Shown piece by piece: positions 25,117-32,790 of a stretch of 48,080 bases of DNA. Source of the DNA: Micrococcaceae bacterium (GTDB lineage: Bacteria > Actinomycetota > Actinomycetes > Actinomycetales > Micrococcaceae); assembly GCA_013393415.1 (NCBI GenBank), contig JABXHI010000045.1, forward strand, positions 1 through 48,080. The letters run 5' to 3'. How positions within the stretch are numbered: the first letter of the stretch is position 1; each line of letters starts with the position of its first letter. The translations under genes and the position numbers were made by a program. The notes beneath the pieces were generated by a model. It ran no database searches. It saw only the letters and a program-made list of their open reading frames with translations, and was not told the origin of the DNA.

Positions 25117-26280
25117 ATGACTACAGCTGCGCCACATCCCACCCCCGGCGTCCTCGACGGCATTGTCGTCGCCGATTTTTCGCGGGTGCTCGCCGGACCA
25201 TACGCTACGATGATGCTCGCTGATATGGGCGCAACCGTCATCAAAGTGGAATCGCCAGACGGGGACGATACGCGTGCTTGGCAGCCGCCCGTGCGCGATG
25301 ACATGGCCACCTATTTTCTGTCGGTCAATCGCAATAAGCACGCCATCGCCCTGGATTTGCGCGACGAGGATGATCTCGCGACCGCGCAGAAGCTGCTTGC
25401 CAAAGCGGACGTGTTCATCGAAAACTGGAAACCCGGCGGGCTTGCCAAATTCGGCATGGATCCTGACGCTGTGGCCGAACGATATCCCCACCTGGTGCAT
25501 GCATCGATTACCGGATTTGGTACGACCGGAGGGGCACATCTGCCGGGTTACGATCTGTTGGCGCAGGCCGCTTCAGGGCTCATGGATATCACCGGTGAGC
25601 CAGAATCGCCCGGGCAAAAGGCAGGAGTCGCCATCTTCGACGTCGTCACCGGCTTACACGCCACCGTTGGTATTCTTGGCGCACTCCAGGAGCGTCAGCG
25701 CAGCGGAAAAGGCCAACACATCGCGGTGAATCTGATGTCTTCGGCGTTGTCTGGGTTGGTCAACCAAACCTCGGCCTATGTGGCCGGGGGTGTCGTCCCG
25801 ACCCGTATGGGTAATGATCACCCGTCACTGGCACCGTATGGTCCCTTTGCTGCTGCCGACCAGCCGCTGATTCTCGCCGTTGGGAACGATCGGCAATTTC
25901 GTCAACTGGCCACCGCGCTGGGCGCATCCGAGCTGGCCGATGACGAACGCTACGCGACGAATCCGGCACGCAATGCCCACCGCGATGAACTTCGAGCCAC
26001 ACTCGAGACGTATCTGCAGCACCGCCCCGCAACAGAGTGGGTTGAAGAATTCCGTGAGCTCGGGATCCCGTGTTCCGAGGTGTTCTCAATTGCCCAAGGT
26101 GTGGAATTCGCCGACGAAATCGGCCTCGCGCCAGTTCAGTTAACCGGCGCAGAAAAGGTTCCAACCGTCAAGCACCCGATCGATTATTCACGTAGTCAAG
26201 TCGCGTACGACAAAGCCCCGCCCACACTCAACGAAGACCGCCAGAGCATTCTCGAGTGGCTCGATGCCGAGGAAGGCTAG
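25117..26280 (+). CDS. Class III CoA-transferase (CaiB/BaiF family)
   Basis: The 387-residue product moves CoA between acyl-CoA and a free acid. Family hallmarks are VVADFSRVLAGPYATMMLADMGATVIKVE at residues ~15-43, SVNRNKHAIALDLR, VHASITGFG, GYDLLAQAASGLMDITG, and the probable catalytic Asp near 175 in IFDVVTG. The C-terminal TVKHPIDYS is also typical. Next to a glutaryl-CoA dehydrogenase-like gene it may be a succinyl-CoA:glutarate CoA-transferase; this is inferred from context. The ATG at 25117 was chosen because the longer frame (from 24982) would overlap the control region and shows no conserved residues. Confidence 0.92.
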   Translation: MTTAAPHPTPGVLDGIVVADFSRVLAGPYATMMLADMGATVIKVESPDGDDTRAWQPPVRDDMATYFLSVNRNKHAIALDLRDEDDLATAQKLLAKADVFIENWKPGGLAKFGMDPDAVAERYPHLVHASITGFGTTGGAHLPGYDLLAQAASGLMDITGEPESPGQKAGVAIFDVVTGLHATVGILGALQERQRSGKGQHIAVNLMSSALSGLVNQTSAYVAGGVVPTRMGNDHPSLAPYGPFAAADQPLILAVGNDRQFRQLATALGASELADDERYATNPARNAHRDELRATLETYLQHRPATEWVEEFRELGIPCSEVFSIAQGVEFADEIGLAPVQLTGAEKVPTVKHPIDYSRSQVAYDKAPPTLNEDRQSILEWLDAEEG

Positions 26281-26285
26281 GCCAG

Positions 26286-27239
26286 TTAGAGCCCTGTCTG
26301 GTTTACCCCGTATTCTGCCTGGGCTTGGGTGAAGCCCTCGTAGACCAGCTGATTAATGAGTTCGGAGCGGGAAAACGACGAAAAGTCGAGGTAGGTTTCC
26401 GCTGATGCGGCGGCTTGTTCGTTCCAGTCAACGGTGAGGCTGTCGACCGCTGCGGTGGCGTCGCTATTTGAAAAACCTTCGAACTCTAACTGCTCAATCA
26501 GTCCTGTTCGGGAGAATGCAGTGTAGGCAAGATACGTATCTGCCGACTCGATAGCCTGTTCGCCCCAATCGACGGTGACGTTATCGACTGCCCAGGTCGC
26601 GTCGGCATTGGAGAAACCTTCAAACTCGAGTTGCTCGATGAGTCCGGTGCGAGAGAACGCCGTGTACCGCAGATAGTCTTCTGCTGATCCAAGAGCATTC
26701 TGCTGGCTTACGCTCCCCGTGTCAGCTTCGGCGGTTGGCTCCTCTGAAGTGGCCGTAGGCGTCGGTGCTTCACTGGTCTCCGCCGGGGAAGTGGTCTCTG
26801 GCGTCGGATCTTCGGTCTCGGTCGGGCTCGCGCTTTCAGACTCTGTGCCAGGCGCGCTGGGCGACTCGGTGTCGTCTGAGGGTGTTGCACTCGGTGATGA
26901 GGTGACCTCGGCGTCGGCAGCTTGTTCGTTGTCCTCGGTGCTGAACATGAAGCCGACGGCAATAGCCAGCACAATCGACGTCAACATTCCCAGTCCTCCG
27001 GTGATGATCCCGGCTATACTCAGGCCTTTGGGCTGTATCTTTCGCAGCGCTACAATGCCGGTCACGACGGCGACTGCGCCGAGGATGAGCCCGACGATCG
27101 GCAGCCAACTGACGATCAAGCCGAGGATTCCGGTGACTAATGAGGTGATCGCCAGGCCTTTTGGAACCGACGGGTCAGGCATAGGCATCGGGCTGTATTG
27201 CGGTTGAGGTGGCGGTGGTGGAGGGTATCCCTGTGTCAC
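26286..27239 (-). CDS. DUF4190 membrane protein with three Ltp-type surface repeats
   Basis: The 317-residue product starts with a Pro-rich head, then two membrane helices of the DUF4190 type (VPKGLAITSLVTGILGLIVSW and SIAGIITGGLGMLTSIVLAI). A Ser/Thr/Glu/Pro-rich spacer (~110-180) follows. The end carries three ~46-residue repeats of the Ltp (host cell surface-exposed lipoprotein) type, each with SAxxYLxYxxFSRxxLIxQLxxEGF, the last shortened. Such repeats lie outside the membrane; in a phage-encoded Ltp protein they block DNA entry. Translation likely starts at GTG 27239 with GGAG six bases upstream. It is the second of two tandem DUF4190 genes. Confidence 0.88.
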   Translation of the reverse strand: MTQGYPPPPPPQPQYSPMPMPDPSVPKGLAITSLVTGILGLIVSWLPIVGLILGAVAVVTGIVALRKIQPKGLSIAGIITGGLGMLTSIVLAIAVGFMFSTEDNEQAADAEVTSSPSATPSDDTESPSAPGTESESASPTETEDPTPETTSPAETSEAPTPTATSEEPTAEADTGSVSQQNALGSAEDYLRYTAFSRTGLIEQLEFEGFSNADATWAVDNVTVDWGEQAIESADTYLAYTAFSRTGLIEQLEFEGFSNSDATAAVDSLTVDWNEQAAASAETYLDFSSFSRSELINQLVYEGFTQAQAEYGVNQTGL

Positions 27240-27248
27240 GATTGTGCT

Positions 27249-27276
27249 CCAATAACTTCAAGGTGTGTGTTATTGG
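27249..27276 (-). promoter_or_regulatory. Inverted repeat at the junction of the two DUF4190 genes
   Basis: CCAATAAC (27249-27256) and GTTATTGG (27269-27276) are perfect eight-base arms with a 12-base loop. On the minus-strand mRNA the first arm holds the TAA stop of the upstream gene (27270-27272). The second arm ends in the GG of the GGAG that serves the next gene. A hairpin would hide that site until a ribosome reaches the stop, a layout that suggests coupling of translation. Confidence 0.5.
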
Positions 27277-27626
27277 AACCCTAGCCCAGTGCTCGACTCT
27301 GCGGGGACTGGCTCCTCAAGTTTCGGCGCGCAGGCGCAGTCCTCGCGCATATCCATCAAGAAGCCTGCGGTGCTCGCAAGATAGATGGAGATTATCAGCC
27401 CGATGCCGCCGGTGACGACACCGGCTATGCTCAGCTTGTTCGATTGGCTTTTTCGGAGTGCTACCACGCCGAGCACCACGGCGACCACACTGACAACCAG
27501 CCCAATAATCGACAGCCAACTCACGATCAGCGCGATGATGCCAATGACCAGGGATGAAATGGCCAAGCTTCTCGAACGTTGGCTGCGTGATTGATGTAGA
27601 GCCGGTGGATCGTTGACCTGAGCCAT
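27270..27626 (-). CDS. DUF4190 small membrane protein
   Basis: The 118-residue product (from the chosen ATG) has a polar head and two membrane helices: SLAISSLVIGIIALIVSWLSIIGLVVSVVAVVLGVVALRK and LSIAGVVTGGIGLIISIYLA. These closely match the helical part of the next gene, so the two are tandem duplicates, this one without the spacer and Ltp repeats. The short tail is Cys-containing (CACAP) and Pro/Glu-rich. An alternative ATG at 27650 adds eight residues; neither start has ideal spacing to a Shine-Dalgarno site. The function of DUF4190 is unknown. Confidence 0.78.
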   Translation of the reverse strand: MAQVNDPPALHQSRSQRSRSLAISSLVIGIIALIVSWLSIIGLVVSVVAVVLGVVALRKSQSNKLSIAGVVTGGIGLIISIYLASTAGFLMDMREDCACAPKLEEPVPAESSTGLGFQ

Positions 27627-27684
27627 GCCATCACTCCAATAGTTTTTCATTTTTCAGATTGCTTGTGATGGACACACTAGTCGA

Positions 27685-28470
27685 TCACAGCATGCCTGTA
27701 TGCTGGGCGATCTCGTCAGATGAAAATGCAGTTCGTGCTTCGTGTTGCACAGTGAGCAGTGCGTCGGAAATTTCGCGGCGACTCGCACTGGAATAGCGAG
27801 CCAGTGGTAACGCTACACTCAGCGCCATGTGTTCGCCACCGATATGGCCCAGCGAGACCGCCAGCGCCACCAAGCCCTGTTCGGTGGACTCGACGTTCAC
27901 CGCAAAACCCTGTGTGCGCGCCTTGTCGATTTCTTCGTGCAGATCTCGCAGATTGAACGCGACCGCCTGCGGGATCGAACCCTGGTCAGTTGGTGCATAT
28001 CGTGCGTTGACAACGGCGGGTGCGAGATCCGCGAGCATCGCCTTGCCCGAGGACGCCAGGTGCGCGGGCAAGCGCTTCCCCATCCGACTTGCCAGAATGA
28101 GTGCGCGATCTGTGGCCACAATACAGTCGTTGTGATGCACCGTGGTGCCCACCAGCGTTGCCACGTGGACGGTCTCGTGCACGAGGCTGAAGAGTCGTTC
28201 CAAATGTGGACGAAGCCGTTCATGCAGCGGGGGAGTGACCAGCGTTTGGCCGAAGTGCAATGCACTGGAACCCGGGAAGTAGCGTTGCTTTTCGCCGCGC
28301 ACCGCAAAGCCATCGGCTTCGAGCGTCGCGAGGATGCGGGAAGCCGTCGACGGGTTGACGGTCAGGTGTTTGGCCGCCTCGGTGACACTCACCGACCCCT
28401 GCGAGGCCATCAGTCGCAAAACCTGCAGTGCGCGGTGAATCGCTTCGATTCTCGGTATAGATTTGCTCAC
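27685..28470 (-). CDS. IclR family transcriptional regulator
   Basis: The 261-residue product has the IclR winged-helix at residues ~8-60 (IHRALQVLRLMASQGSVSVTEAAKHLTVNPSTASRILATLEADGF) and an effector-binding domain with LASRMGKRLPAHLASSGKAMLA, FAVNVESTEQGLVALAVSLG and the closing helix. IclR proteins often control aromatic catabolism and bind short palindromes near their own promoter. It is divergent from the 3-hydroxybenzoate 4-monooxygenase gene; a perfect TGCGA-TTG-TCGCA palindrome lies between them. A near copy of that motif lies at the glutaryl-CoA dehydrogenase/CoA-transferase promoter. Confidence 0.93.
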   Translation of the reverse strand: MSKSIPRIEAIHRALQVLRLMASQGSVSVTEAAKHLTVNPSTASRILATLEADGFAVRGEKQRYFPGSSALHFGQTLVTPPLHERLRPHLERLFSLVHETVHVATLVGTTVHHNDCIVATDRALILASRMGKRLPAHLASSGKAMLADLAPAVVNARYAPTDQGSIPQAVAFNLRDLHEEIDKARTQGFAVNVESTEQGLVALAVSLGHIGGEHMALSVALPLARYSSASRREISDALLTVQHEARTAFSSDEIAQHTGML

Positions 28471-28493
28471 ACCGCAAATCTAGCAGTCCGTTT

Positions 28494-28507
28494 TGCGATT
28501 GTCGCAC
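28494..28507. promoter_or_regulatory. Candidate IclR operator between the iclR-type and monooxygenase genes
   Basis: TGCGATTGTCGCAC (28494-28507) contains a perfect palindrome, TGCGA-TTG-TCGCA. It is 24 bases before the IclR start and 64 bases before the monooxygenase start, a usual position for IclR-type sites. A close copy occurs at 25061. Confidence 0.5.
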
Positions 28508-28570
28508 ATACCGGCGTACGGTCCTGCACAGAATGTGTTGTGGCACACGAGCGAAGGACGGAAAACCAGC

Positions 28571-30505
28571 ATGCAATATCACCTCAACGGTTACACTTTC
28601 GGCGACCCAAGCGTTGCCCCGGCTGCACCTGATCACATGCGGTACGATGCCGGGCTACCCGACACCGTCGACGTCCTTGTCGTCGGCACCGGTCCAGCCG
28701 GCGCGGTACTCACCGCCCAGCTCGCCCAATTCCCTGAACTTTCGATTGCTACCGTGGATCGTCGTGCCGAGCCATTAGCCCGCGGACACGCTGATGGCGT
28801 GGCATGCCGCACCGTTGAAATGTTCGAAGCGTTCGGGCTGGCCGATACCTTGGTGCGCGAAGCGTTGTGGGTAAACGAAACTGCCTTCTGGTCGGTCGAA
28901 AACCCCGGCGACGGCATCACCCGCACCGGCTTGGTTCAAGACGTGGCCGACGGTCTGTCGGAATTCCCCCACGTGATCGTCAATCAGGCACGCATGCAGG
29001 AACTGCTCTTCGACGTTGCGGCAAAGTCTCCGTCACGCTTCGAAGTGGACTACGGCTGGCAATACGTCTCCCAATCCATCGACGAATCGCAAGAGTATCC
29101 CGTCGAAGTGACTGTTGAAGCCACTGCGGAAGAATACATTGGCACAACACGAACACTGCGCGCGAAATACGTCGTTGGTTGTGACGGCGCCCGTTCGGCG
29201 GTGCGAGAATCCATTGGTCGTCAACTCCACGGCGATGTGCAAAACCACGCGTGGGGTGTCATGGACGTCCTGTTGGTCACCGACTTCCCCGACATCCGCA
29301 AGAAAGCCGTGATCAGTTCTGAAGCCGGCTCCATCATTTTGATTCCGCGCGAAGGTGGTTACCTCGTGCGGCTGTACGTCGATCTCGGCGCCGTACCCGA
29401 AGGTGATACCGAGTTCCGCAAACGCGTGACCGTCGAGCAGATCACCGAATCGGCCAACAAGATTTTGGACCCGTACAGCATCGAGGTGCGCGACGTCGCC
29501 TGGTGGTCAATCTACGAGGTTGGCCAACGTATCGCTGACGGATTCGATAACCTCAACGACGACGCACGCGGTGACAATCAGCCGCGCATCTTCATCACCG
29601 GCGACGCCTGCCACACCCACTCGGCCAAAGCCGGTCAGGGCATGAACGTTTCCATGCAAGACACATTCAACCTCGGCTGGAAATTGGCCGCCGTGCTACG
29701 CGGTCAAGCGCGCCCGGAATTGCTGCATACGTACTCGGAGGAACGCAAAGTCACCGCCCAAGAGCTCATCGACTACGACATCCACTGGTCCAAAATGGTT
29801 GGTTCACGCGATGCCGACCAGCCGGTTACCCCCGACGAAGTCGAAGAGCAGTTCGTTCGTGGTGGGCAATTCACCGCCGGGTTGGCAACCCGGTACACAC
29901 CGGAGTTTTCCGCGCTCACCGGTCCGGATACACACCAGGATTTGGCCTCGGGTTTTGCCATCGGTACCCGCTTCCATTCGGCACCCGTGATTCGCGTCGC
30001 CGATGCAAAACCGCTGCAACTGGGCCACGTGCATGCGGCAGATGGACGCTGGCGCATCTATCTCTTTGCCGACGAGAACGGCTTGGCAGAAGGCTCAGCC
30101 GTTGCCAACTGGTGCACCCGGATGACCGCGGATCCAGCCAGTGCGGTCAGCCGGTTCACCCCGGAAGGTACTGACATGGACTCGCTTTTCGATGTCTATG
30201 CCGTCACGCAACAAACGCATCACGACGTCGACATCAACGCGGTACCGGCGCTCGTACAACCGTCAAAGGGCAAGTTCGGGCTCACCGACTACGAAAAGGT
30301 CTTCTCGGCCGAACAGACCAACGGGATGCTGCTGGGCAACATTCCTGGGGTGGAAGCCACCAAGGACATCTACGATCTACGCGAGATCGACCGCGCACGC
30401 GGCGCCGTCGTCATCGTACGTCCGGATCAGTACATTGGGCACGTGCTGCCCCTGGACGAGTTTGAAGCATTCGACGAGTACTTCGCGAAGTTTCTGACCA
30501 GCTAG
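28571..30505 (+). CDS. mobA: 3-hydroxybenzoate 4-monooxygenase (FAD-dependent phenol-hydroxylase family)
   Basis: The enzyme would hydroxylate 3-hydroxybenzoate to protocatechuate with NADPH and O2. The 644-residue length and the start MQYHLNGYTFGDP closely fit MobA of Comamonas testosteroni as I recall it. The FAD site is VVGTGPAGAV (37-46), followed by GVACRTVEMFEAFGLAD and EFPHVIVNQARM. The second FAD motif is FITGDACHTHSAKAGQGMN near 342. The C-terminal third is the thioredoxin-like dimerisation domain of this family. GAAGGA precedes ATG 28571; the longer frame from 28493 covers the operator region. An IclR regulator is divergent. A related phenol-type substrate cannot be excluded. Confidence 0.86.
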   Translation: MQYHLNGYTFGDPSVAPAAPDHMRYDAGLPDTVDVLVVGTGPAGAVLTAQLAQFPELSIATVDRRAEPLARGHADGVACRTVEMFEAFGLADTLVREALWVNETAFWSVENPGDGITRTGLVQDVADGLSEFPHVIVNQARMQELLFDVAAKSPSRFEVDYGWQYVSQSIDESQEYPVEVTVEATAEEYIGTTRTLRAKYVVGCDGARSAVRESIGRQLHGDVQNHAWGVMDVLLVTDFPDIRKKAVISSEAGSIILIPREGGYLVRLYVDLGAVPEGDTEFRKRVTVEQITESANKILDPYSIEVRDVAWWSIYEVGQRIADGFDNLNDDARGDNQPRIFITGDACHTHSAKAGQGMNVSMQDTFNLGWKLAAVLRGQARPELLHTYSEERKVTAQELIDYDIHWSKMVGSRDADQPVTPDEVEEQFVRGGQFTAGLATRYTPEFSALTGPDTHQDLASGFAIGTRFHSAPVIRVADAKPLQLGHVHAADGRWRIYLFADENGLAEGSAVANWCTRMTADPASAVSRFTPEGTDMDSLFDVYAVTQQTHHDVDINAVPALVQPSKGKFGLTDYEKVFSAEQTNGMLLGNIPGVEATKDIYDLREIDRARGAVVIVRPDQYIGHVLPLDEFEAFDEYFAKFLTS

Positions 30506-30540
30506 ATGCCCCGCCGGACGCGTTTGGGTAGCGTTGAACC

Positions 30541-31077
30541 ATGACGACGAATATGATGCCACCGCCAGAGGTACCTGGTGACGACCGTGACTGGACCTTC
30601 GTGATCGATCAGGGGTGCACCGAATGCGGGTTTCAGCCGTTCGCGCCGAATCTGATGGGTGATCGGCTGCGCTCAGCCGCAGCACGGTGGCGCCCGGTGC
30701 TTCAACGAGTCGACGCCACGCAGCGGCCTTCGGAACCGGTCTGGTCGCCGGTCGAGTACGCGTGCCACGTCCGTGACATGATCACGGTGCTTCAGCAGCG
30801 GGTTGAGACCATGCTGCACCAGCACAACCCGGATCTAGCGGACTTCGATGGCGACGCCGAAGCTGTGCGCCGAGAATACTGGAAGGCGGACAGTCAAACC
30901 GTGTTGGGCGAGCTCATGCTCAAGGCACAGTCAACGGCTGACCTGGTCGATACGGTGGAACGCGAGCAGTGGGAGTTACCGGGCCGACGCTCCGATGGTT
31001 TCGAATTCACCATCGCCACGCTGTGCCTCTACATTGGCCATGAGATGGAGCACCACCTCCACGACGTCAAAGGTTAA
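30541..31077 (+). CDS. DinB-like (DinB_2) four-helix protein
   Basis: The 178-residue product has a DinB/YfiT-like helical pattern: DRLRSAAARWRPVLQ, WSPVEYACHVRDMITVLQQRVETML with the metal-site His, and a closing TLCLYIGHEMEHHLHDVKG with a His cluster. This metal-dependent superfamily includes mycothiol-dependent enzymes of actinobacteria. An N-terminal piece FVIDQGCTECGF carries two Cys. The exact reaction is not known. It is 35 bases downstream of the monooxygenase gene and may be read from the same transcript. Confidence 0.88.
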   Translation: MTTNMMPPPEVPGDDRDWTFVIDQGCTECGFQPFAPNLMGDRLRSAAARWRPVLQRVDATQRPSEPVWSPVEYACHVRDMITVLQQRVETMLHQHNPDLADFDGDAEAVRREYWKADSQTVLGELMLKAQSTADLVDTVEREQWELPGRRSDGFEFTIATLCLYIGHEMEHHLHDVKG

Positions 31078-31199
31078 GCAACCGCAGGACGCCCGCACCG
31101 GCGAAGTTCTTCGACCTCGTACCCGGCCTCCGCTTCGTCGGCCCACCGTTGAATTTGTTCGTCAGAGATCTGGTCTCCGTCGACCGATTCTTTGCTCAT
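31074..31199 (-). pseudogene. Short RHH-antitoxin-like fragment (41 residues)
   Basis: A minus-strand frame from ATG 31199 to TAA 31074-31076 encodes 41 residues, with ISDEQIQRWADEAEAGYEVEELRRCGRP in the middle. This matches the N-terminal arm of small actinobacterial ribbon-helix-helix antitoxin-like proteins, which in full continue with a strand-helix-helix of about 40 more residues. Here the frame ends just after GRP, inside the end of the DinB-like gene, so the DNA-binding part is missing. I read it as a remnant; a very short active protein is not excluded. Confidence 0.55.
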
Positions 31200-31269
31200 A
31201 CTTGTACTCTATTACGTCAGCACGCTCCGCAGCAGGCCACGTGACTGAAGTGGTGTAGGGCACAGTTTG

Positions 31270-31764
31270 GTGCGGTTGGTGACCAGGGGCACTCATGTTC
31301 GACACCTCAAACACTGGATGTGGCGTGTGGTGTTGGCCGTTTTGCAACTCGGCGGTGCCATGCTCGCTGGTTTCGGCATCCCGCTCGCCGTGCTCCATTG
31401 GGAAGGTTCCACGGCAATTACAGTTGGCGGATCGGCCTTCATCGCGTACATCGTCACCTTCTGGCTCGAGGTCGCGGTGATCATCGTGCTGATGGTCTTG
31501 GCAGCTCGAAGGGGTCGGAAGGATCTGTTTGCCCCGCTGATCCTCACCGTCGTCGGTATTCATTTCATTCCGTTGGCATGGGTCTTCGCGCAACCAAGTT
31601 TTGCGCTGACCGGTGTGCTCACGACGGCGATCGGCGTGATGGCGGCTCTCGTGCCAGACCGTGCGGCGGCCCGGAGTTTCTGGTGCGGGTTGCTGGGCGG
31701 GACGACGTTACTGATCGTCGGTGCCCTGGGCCTATTTTCTACGTTGGGCGCGCCAGCCGTGTAA
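31270..31764 (+). CDS. Four-helix membrane protein, unknown function
   Basis: The ~164-residue product has four hydrophobic segments: VVLAVLQLGGAMLAGFGIPLAVL, FIAYIVTFWLEVAVIIVLMVLAA, LFAPLILTVVGIHFIPLAWVF and SFWCGLLGGTTLLIVGALGLFSTLGA. Short polar loops separate them. The family is not recognised. The start is uncertain: GTG 31270 gives this length, while the ATG at 31318 (MWRVVLAV) gives 149 residues and begins at the first helix. A palindrome followed by a T-run lies just after the stop. Confidence 0.7.
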   Translation: MRLVTRGTHVRHLKHWMWRVVLAVLQLGGAMLAGFGIPLAVLHWEGSTAITVGGSAFIAYIVTFWLEVAVIIVLMVLAARRGRKDLFAPLILTVVGIHFIPLAWVFAQPSFALTGVLTTAIGVMAALVPDRAAARSFWCGLLGGTTLLIVGALGLFSTLGAPAV

Positions 31765-31779
31765 ACAGTGCCGAATTGG

Positions 31780-31798
31780 GTCACGTACGTGACTTTTT
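31780..31798 (+). terminator. Short palindrome plus T-run after the membrane protein gene
   Basis: GTCACGTACGTGAC (31780-31793) is a perfect palindrome, directly followed by TTTTT (31794-31798), 15 bases after the upstream stop. As a hairpin it has a five-base stem and four-base loop, so it is a weak terminator. A protein-binding site is an alternative. Confidence 0.5.
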
Positions 31799-31821
31799 AT
31801 GACCGCGAATTGCTGTGGTTT

Positions 31822-31851
31822 TTGCACTTTCGGCTGCGGTGCACATAATGT
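31822..31851 (+). promoter_or_regulatory. Candidate promoter of the methionine-uptake operon
   Basis: TTGCAC (31822-31827) and TAATGT (31846-31851) are separated by 18 bases. They lie 12 bases before the SAM riboswitch, where a leader promoter is expected. Confidence 0.45.
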
Positions 31852-31862
31852 ATACAGGGTAA

Positions 31863-31957
31863 ACCATTCAGAGCGACTGAGAGATCTGGCTCGTAGACGT
31901 CGCAGCAACCCCTCCACTGTTTTGGTGTAGGACGGTGCTAACGCCAGGAACAATGGA
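31863..31957 (+). promoter_or_regulatory. SAM riboswitch (S-box type) controlling metN
   Basis: The leader shows the SAM-aptamer layout. P1 is CCATT (31864-31868) with AATGG (31952-31956). P2 is GCGAC (31873-31877) with GTCGC (31899-31903). The conserved GCAACC follows at 31905, then a P3 hairpin (31911-31931) and GGTGCTAACGCC. The 3' strand of P1 contains the GG of GGAG, the metN ribosome binding site. Ligand binding would therefore hide that site directly, which suggests translational control. High SAM should switch methionine uptake off. Confidence 0.88.
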
Positions 31958-31965
31958 GTGATTCA

Positions 31966-32790
31966 ATGATTTCTCTGCGTAATTTATCGACCACTTTTAC
32001 TACTGGTGGCAATGATCCGGTCACTGCAGTTGACGATGTCAGCCTGGAAATTGACCGTGGAAATATCCAAGGCATTATCGGTTTTTCTGGTGCCGGCAAA
32101 TCCACGCTGCTACGCAACATCAACCTACTGGAGCGCCCAACCACCGGCGAGGTGATCATCGACGGCGTTGATCTCATGGAACTATCCGACGAGGAACTGC
32201 GCCAGGCCCGCCATCAAATTGGCATGATTTTCCAGGGCTTCAATCTCGTCAATAACCTCACGGTTGCCCAAAACGTGGAGCTGTCGCTGAAGTTCGCCGG
32301 CGTCGCCAAGGCACATGACCGCCGTGTTCGTGTGGCAGAAGCCCTCGAAATCGTCGACATCTCGGACAAGGCCACGGTGTATCCGGCAAAACTATCCGGT
32401 GGACAACAACAACGGGTGGCGATTGCCCGCGCGTTGGCTACTCGGCCTCGGGTTTTGTTGTGCGATGAGCCGACTTCGGCGTTAGATCCATTCACCACGG
32501 CCACCGTGCTGCAATATCTGGCGGACATCAATCGGGAGCTGGGCATCACCGTTGTGGTGGTGACCCACGAAATGGAAGTCATCAAAGCGCTGACCGACCA
32601 CGTGGCTGTGATGGAATCCGGACGAATCGTCGAACGCTTCGCAGCCAAACGTTTACAGGATAAAACCTTCGAACCCACCACTGCGATCGGCCGCTACCTG
32701 GTATCTGACGGCATACACGTCTACCGCCGACAGCAGCATGAAGTCGATGAGGCCTCAACCGCCGAATTGGCAGTGGGAGGTCGCGTCTAA
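31966..32790 (+). CDS. metN: Methionine ABC transporter, ATP-binding protein MetN
   Basis: This subunit powers D/L-methionine import by MetNIQ. The 274-residue product has Walker A GFSGAGKST (39-47), the signature LSGGQQQRV near 144, Walker B LLCDEPTSALD near 165, and the H-loop THEME. It lacks most of the C-terminal NIL domain that gives E. coli MetN its feedback inhibition (~340 residues there). GGAG eight bases before the ATG is part of the SAM riboswitch. The stop TAA overlaps the metI ATG at base 32790. Confidence 0.94.
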   Translation: MISLRNLSTTFTTGGNDPVTAVDDVSLEIDRGNIQGIIGFSGAGKSTLLRNINLLERPTTGEVIIDGVDLMELSDEELRQARHQIGMIFQGFNLVNNLTVAQNVELSLKFAGVAKAHDRRVRVAEALEIVDISDKATVYPAKLSGGQQQRVAIARALATRPRVLLCDEPTSALDPFTTATVLQYLADINRELGITVVVVTHEMEVIKALTDHVAVMESGRIVERFAAKRLQDKTFEPTTAIGRYLVSDGIHVYRRQQHEVDEASTAELAVGGRV

